A DNA stretch of 24,525 nucleotides from JANWKA01 sp035533815 (GTDB taxonomy: Bacteria > Bacteroidota > Bacteroidia > Chitinophagales > Chitinophagaceae): NCBI GenBank assembly GCA_035533815.1, contig DATLTB010000008.1, positions 1 through 24,525 of the forward strand, read 5' to 3'. Both the position numbers and the translations under genes were made by a program. The notes beneath the pieces were generated by a model. That model was given only the letters and a program-made list of their open reading frames with translations, searched no databases and was not told where the DNA came from. Positions within the stretch are counted from its first letter, which is position 1, and the number at the start of each line of letters is the position of its first letter. This document shows, piece after piece, positions 22,780 through 24,525 of this stretch.

Positions 22780-23889
22780 ATGAAAGTGGAAAAAATGAAT
22801 ATTGTTCGTTTTGCACCAAAAGGCAAAGAGAGTTTTTTCGATTCCGTGATTGCCCAGGTCAATTCCTATTTCGAAACGAATCAGATTTCTCCATATGCCA
22901 ATACTGAAATGTGGATAAAAACTGCAGTGATGCTGCTGTTATACTTTGTACCCTACATGATCATGGTTACCGGTATTGGAGGAGGAAATCTGTGGCTATT
23001 TTTCGGGCTCTGGTTTCTGATGGGAATCGGCGTAGTTGGTATCGGTACCTCGGTGATGCATGATGCCAACCATGGAACTTATTCTTCTGATAAGAAAGTA
23101 AACAAGCTGATTGGGCATATCCTTGAGGTGATTGGCGGATATGAAGTGACATGGAAAATCCAGCATAATGTACTGCACCATACTTATACTAACGTAGATG
23201 GCCTGGATGAGGACATAGACGGGATTAAATTTCTGCGTTTCTCACCCAGTCAGCCAAGATACTGGTTCCACCGCTACCAATATTTATATGCCTGGTTTTT
23301 TTACATGTTGCTAACCCTCTACTGGATGACCATTAAGGATTATATCCAGATTATCCGGTATGGGAAACATGGATTGCTCAGTAAACAGAAAATCTCCCTC
23401 AAACAAGGGATATTCAGGATTACCCTATACAAATTATTTTACTATTCCTATATATTTGTGCTGCCGATCCTGTTTTCCGGAGTCCCCTGGTATTTTATCC
23501 TTGCTGGATTTTTACTGATGCATTTCACGGCAGGCCTTTTGCTTTCCTGCATTTTTCAACCATCGCATATCATGGAAACTTCTGCTTTTTCAAAGCCGGT
23601 GGAAGCTGGCAGCAAAAGAATGATGGAAGATACCTGGGCCGTGCATGAAGTAGTCAATACCACTGATTTTGCGGCCAATAACCATTTTCTCACCTGGTTT
23701 ATCGGTGGGCTAAACTACCAGATTGAACATCATCTTTTTTCGGGGATTTGCCATGTGCATTACCGGAAACTGGCTCCAATAGTCAAATCTGCCACGGCTG
23801 CTTATGGACTACCTTACCATACTCAGCCCACTTTTAGGAAAGCCCTGTATGAACATGCCAAAATGCTCAGGTTGCTGGGAAAAAAATGA
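22780..23889 (+). CDS. Front-end acyl (acyl-CoA/lipid) desaturase
   Basis: The 369-residue membrane enzyme has the three histidine boxes of the fatty-acid desaturase family: HDANH (94-98), HNVLHH (129-134) and QIEHH (314-318). The Gln in place of the first His of the third box marks the front-end (delta-5/delta-6, linoleoyl-CoA type) group. Four or so membrane helices are visible (47-66, 70-92, 168-186, 218-258). No cytochrome b5 domain is fused, so an external ferredoxin or cytochrome must supply electrons. It would place double bonds in acyl chains and adjust membrane fluidity; position and substrate cannot be read. The ATG at 22780 is taken; a second Met at residue 6 is possible. Several bacterial members are cold-induced, and the long leader would suit such control. 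Confidence 0.9.
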   Translation: MKVEKMNIVRFAPKGKESFFDSVIAQVNSYFETNQISPYANTEMWIKTAVMLLLYFVPYMIMVTGIGGGNLWLFFGLWFLMGIGVVGIGTSVMHDANHGTYSSDKKVNKLIGHILEVIGGYEVTWKIQHNVLHHTYTNVDGLDEDIDGIKFLRFSPSQPRYWFHRYQYLYAWFFYMLLTLYWMTIKDYIQIIRYGKHGLLSKQKISLKQGIFRITLYKLFYYSYIFVLPILFSGVPWYFILAGFLLMHFTAGLLLSCIFQPSHIMETSAFSKPVEAGSKRMMEDTWAVHEVVNTTDFAANNHFLTWFIGGLNYQIEHHLFSGICHVHYRKLAPIVKSATAAYGLPYHTQPTFRKALYEHAKMLRLLGKK

Positions 23890-23994
23890 ACCCACTCCAC
23901 CAATCCTTTTTAGGGTGCATTTAATGGTTTGATTTTCACGATAATTATATTTGGTAGCGATATACTTGCTGGGACTAATTAGGTATTTTTGTTT

Positions 23995-24111
23995 ATGCTT
24001 AAAGCCTACAAATACAGGATTTATCCGACCAAAGAGCAACAGGAGCTGATGAATAAGACTTTTGGCTGCGCCCGGTATGTATATAATACATCCCCTATGA
24101 TGAATTGCTGA
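23995..24111 (+). pseudogene. IS200/IS605-family TnpB N-terminal remnant
   Basis: The first 31 codons read MLKAYKYRIYPTKEQQELMN and then KTFGCARYVYN, the characteristic start of TnpB (OrfB), the RNA-guided nuclease of IS200/IS605 elements. The frame then runs into unrelated codons and stops at TGA 24109-24111. A full TnpB is about 370-410 residues, so over 90% is missing and no continuation was found in the following 300 bases. The sequence TATTTTTG (23984-23991), a perfect -7 match, lies just before the ATG. No TnpA gene is present. The likely history is insertion of the element followed by deletion or by truncation through the IS110-type insertion to the right. Confidence 0.8.
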
Positions 24112-24408
24112 GAATTAGCGGGAATGTTCCTGTATGTGCATGTAGGTTACATAAAGCTAAGAATTTTTTTCAAGTGTCATAATCGCCAATAAATCTCCTA
24201 TAAACAGATTGGTATTTCACCACTGCAAGATCGCGTTCAAATTAAAAAAAAAGGCAGCAATCGTAATCTTTGAAAAACAGATTCTTTATTTTAAAGAACT
24301 GCAATGTATTACCTACGATATTGCTGCCGGAAAATAACATTGAGCTGATTATTTCACTTGATATGAACAATGAATATTTTTTTAATCTTATGAAAACCCT
24401 ATTAAACA
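24112..24408. other. Spacer between two insertion-sequence remnants
   Basis: This AT-rich stretch lies between the TnpB remnant and the 3' end of the IS110-type transposase. Its main feature is the structured inverted repeat at 24244-24328. Short protein-like fragments can be read on both strands but all are broken by stops within about 25 codons. The right boundary of the TnpB element and the end of the IS110 element must lie here; neither could be placed by eye. Confidence 0.45.
24244..24328 (-). terminator. Structured inverted repeat with T9 run (terminator or small RNA 3' end)
   Basis: GGCAGCAAT (24253-24261) pairs with ATTGCTGCC (24320-24328), a perfect nine-pair stem that can be extended by CGTA/TACG with a two-base bulge. 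Inside the 58-base loop are two smaller hairpins: TCTTTA-TTT-TAAAGA (24283-24297) and AATCT/AGATT (24265-24283, sharing one base). On the minus strand the outer stem is followed directly by nine T (24252-24244). That is the layout of an intrinsic terminator, here for transcription coming from the IS110-type transposase, but the large structured loop is unusual. Confidence 0.4.
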
Positions 24409-24525
24409 TTATTCTACCAGGCTTGAGACATACGGCGTCTGGTGTTTCATCACGTAATTTATCCTGGACAATAGCTTCTTGGCTATTTTGATGATAGCCT
24501 GATTTTTTTTCATCTTCTTGGTATA
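24409..24525 (-). CDS. IS110-family transposase, C-terminal part (runs off the window)
   Basis: The minus strand is open from the right edge to TAA at 24409-24411, giving 38 residues. They include MKKNQAIIKIAKKLLSRI followed by NYVMKHQTPYVSSLVE. This matches the conserved C-terminal tail of IS110/IS116/IS902 transposases, in which a basic KK-x-AII-x-IA-x-KLL helix follows the second catalytic (Tnp_20, serine-containing) domain. The fragment has no lesion, so the full gene may be intact beyond the window. IS110 enzymes are DEDD-type recombinases guided by a bridge RNA encoded in a non-coding end of the element. The catalytic DEDD and Ser residues lie outside the visible part. Family assignment rests on this tail only. 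Confidence 0.7.
   Translation of the reverse strand, partial: YTKKMKKNQAIIKIAKKLLSRINYVMKHQTPYVSSLVE

Noticed and set aside
24112..24243. Further TnpB or other protein fragments on both strands
   Set aside because: Short stretches such as KYQSVYRRFIGDYDT on the minus strand look protein-like but are closed by stops on both sides and match no family I recognise.
1..24525. CRISPR arrays, tRNA or rRNA genes, prophage
   Set aside because: No regularly spaced repeats, no cloverleaf with a TTCGA-type arm in the intergenic gaps, and no phage structural or integrase genes were seen.

Overview
The window looks like chromosomal DNA of a member of the Bacteroidota, most likely near the Chitinophagaceae (the family level is a guess). 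The reasons are: TAnnTTTG-type -7 promoter elements in front of several genes; signal peptides that end just before Gln (GSA/Q, GFT/Q); a TPR sensor kinase paired with receiver proteins; a GyrA of about 836 residues with a GyrA box; and a front-end fatty-acid desaturase. Base composition is moderate over the housekeeping part and clearly AT-richer at both edges, where the accessory DNA lies.

Layout. 1-1063: an AT-rich accessory edge with an Xre/DUF2384-type antitoxin whose RES-domain toxin partner is decayed into a multi-lesion pseudogene. 1323-5166 (minus): gyrA followed by an exported TPR protein. 5457-7886: a saccharopine-dehydrogenase-like enzyme, convergent with the YchF/OLA1 GTPase. 7955-11401 (plus): a tight three-gene operon of a DUF1611/DgcN-type protein, an enolase-superfamily dipeptide epimerase/DgcA-type racemase, and a fused SpmA-SpmB membrane protein. 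This looks like a D-glutamate or muropeptide-derived amino-acid salvage unit. 11581-14228 (plus): a phytanoyl-CoA-type dioxygenase, a short-chain dehydrogenase and a sphingomyelin-synthase-like PAP2 membrane protein, possibly lipid tailoring. A small exported protein of unknown function (minus) overlaps the end of the PAP2 gene.

14785-22155 is the most striking region. A plus-strand pair (a nucleotide-transporter-like membrane protein fused to a HEAT-repeat domain, then a cyclic-nucleotide-binding protein) meets tail-to-tail with a four-gene minus-strand unit: TPR sensor histidine kinase, single-domain response regulator, response regulator fused to a class III adenylate cyclase, and an HD-domain phosphohydrolase. 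The sequence carries every part needed for a phosphorelay that makes cAMP, a receptor that reads it, a transporter next to that receptor, and a hydrolase that could reset something in the pathway.

22780-23889 is a front-end acyl desaturase behind a long 624-base leader/intergenic region. The right edge holds a TnpB N-terminal remnant and the C-terminal end of an IS110-family transposase that runs out of the window on the minus strand. Between them is a structured inverted repeat followed, on the minus strand, by a run of nine T.

All calls come from reading motifs by eye. No database search, structure prediction or alignment was run.
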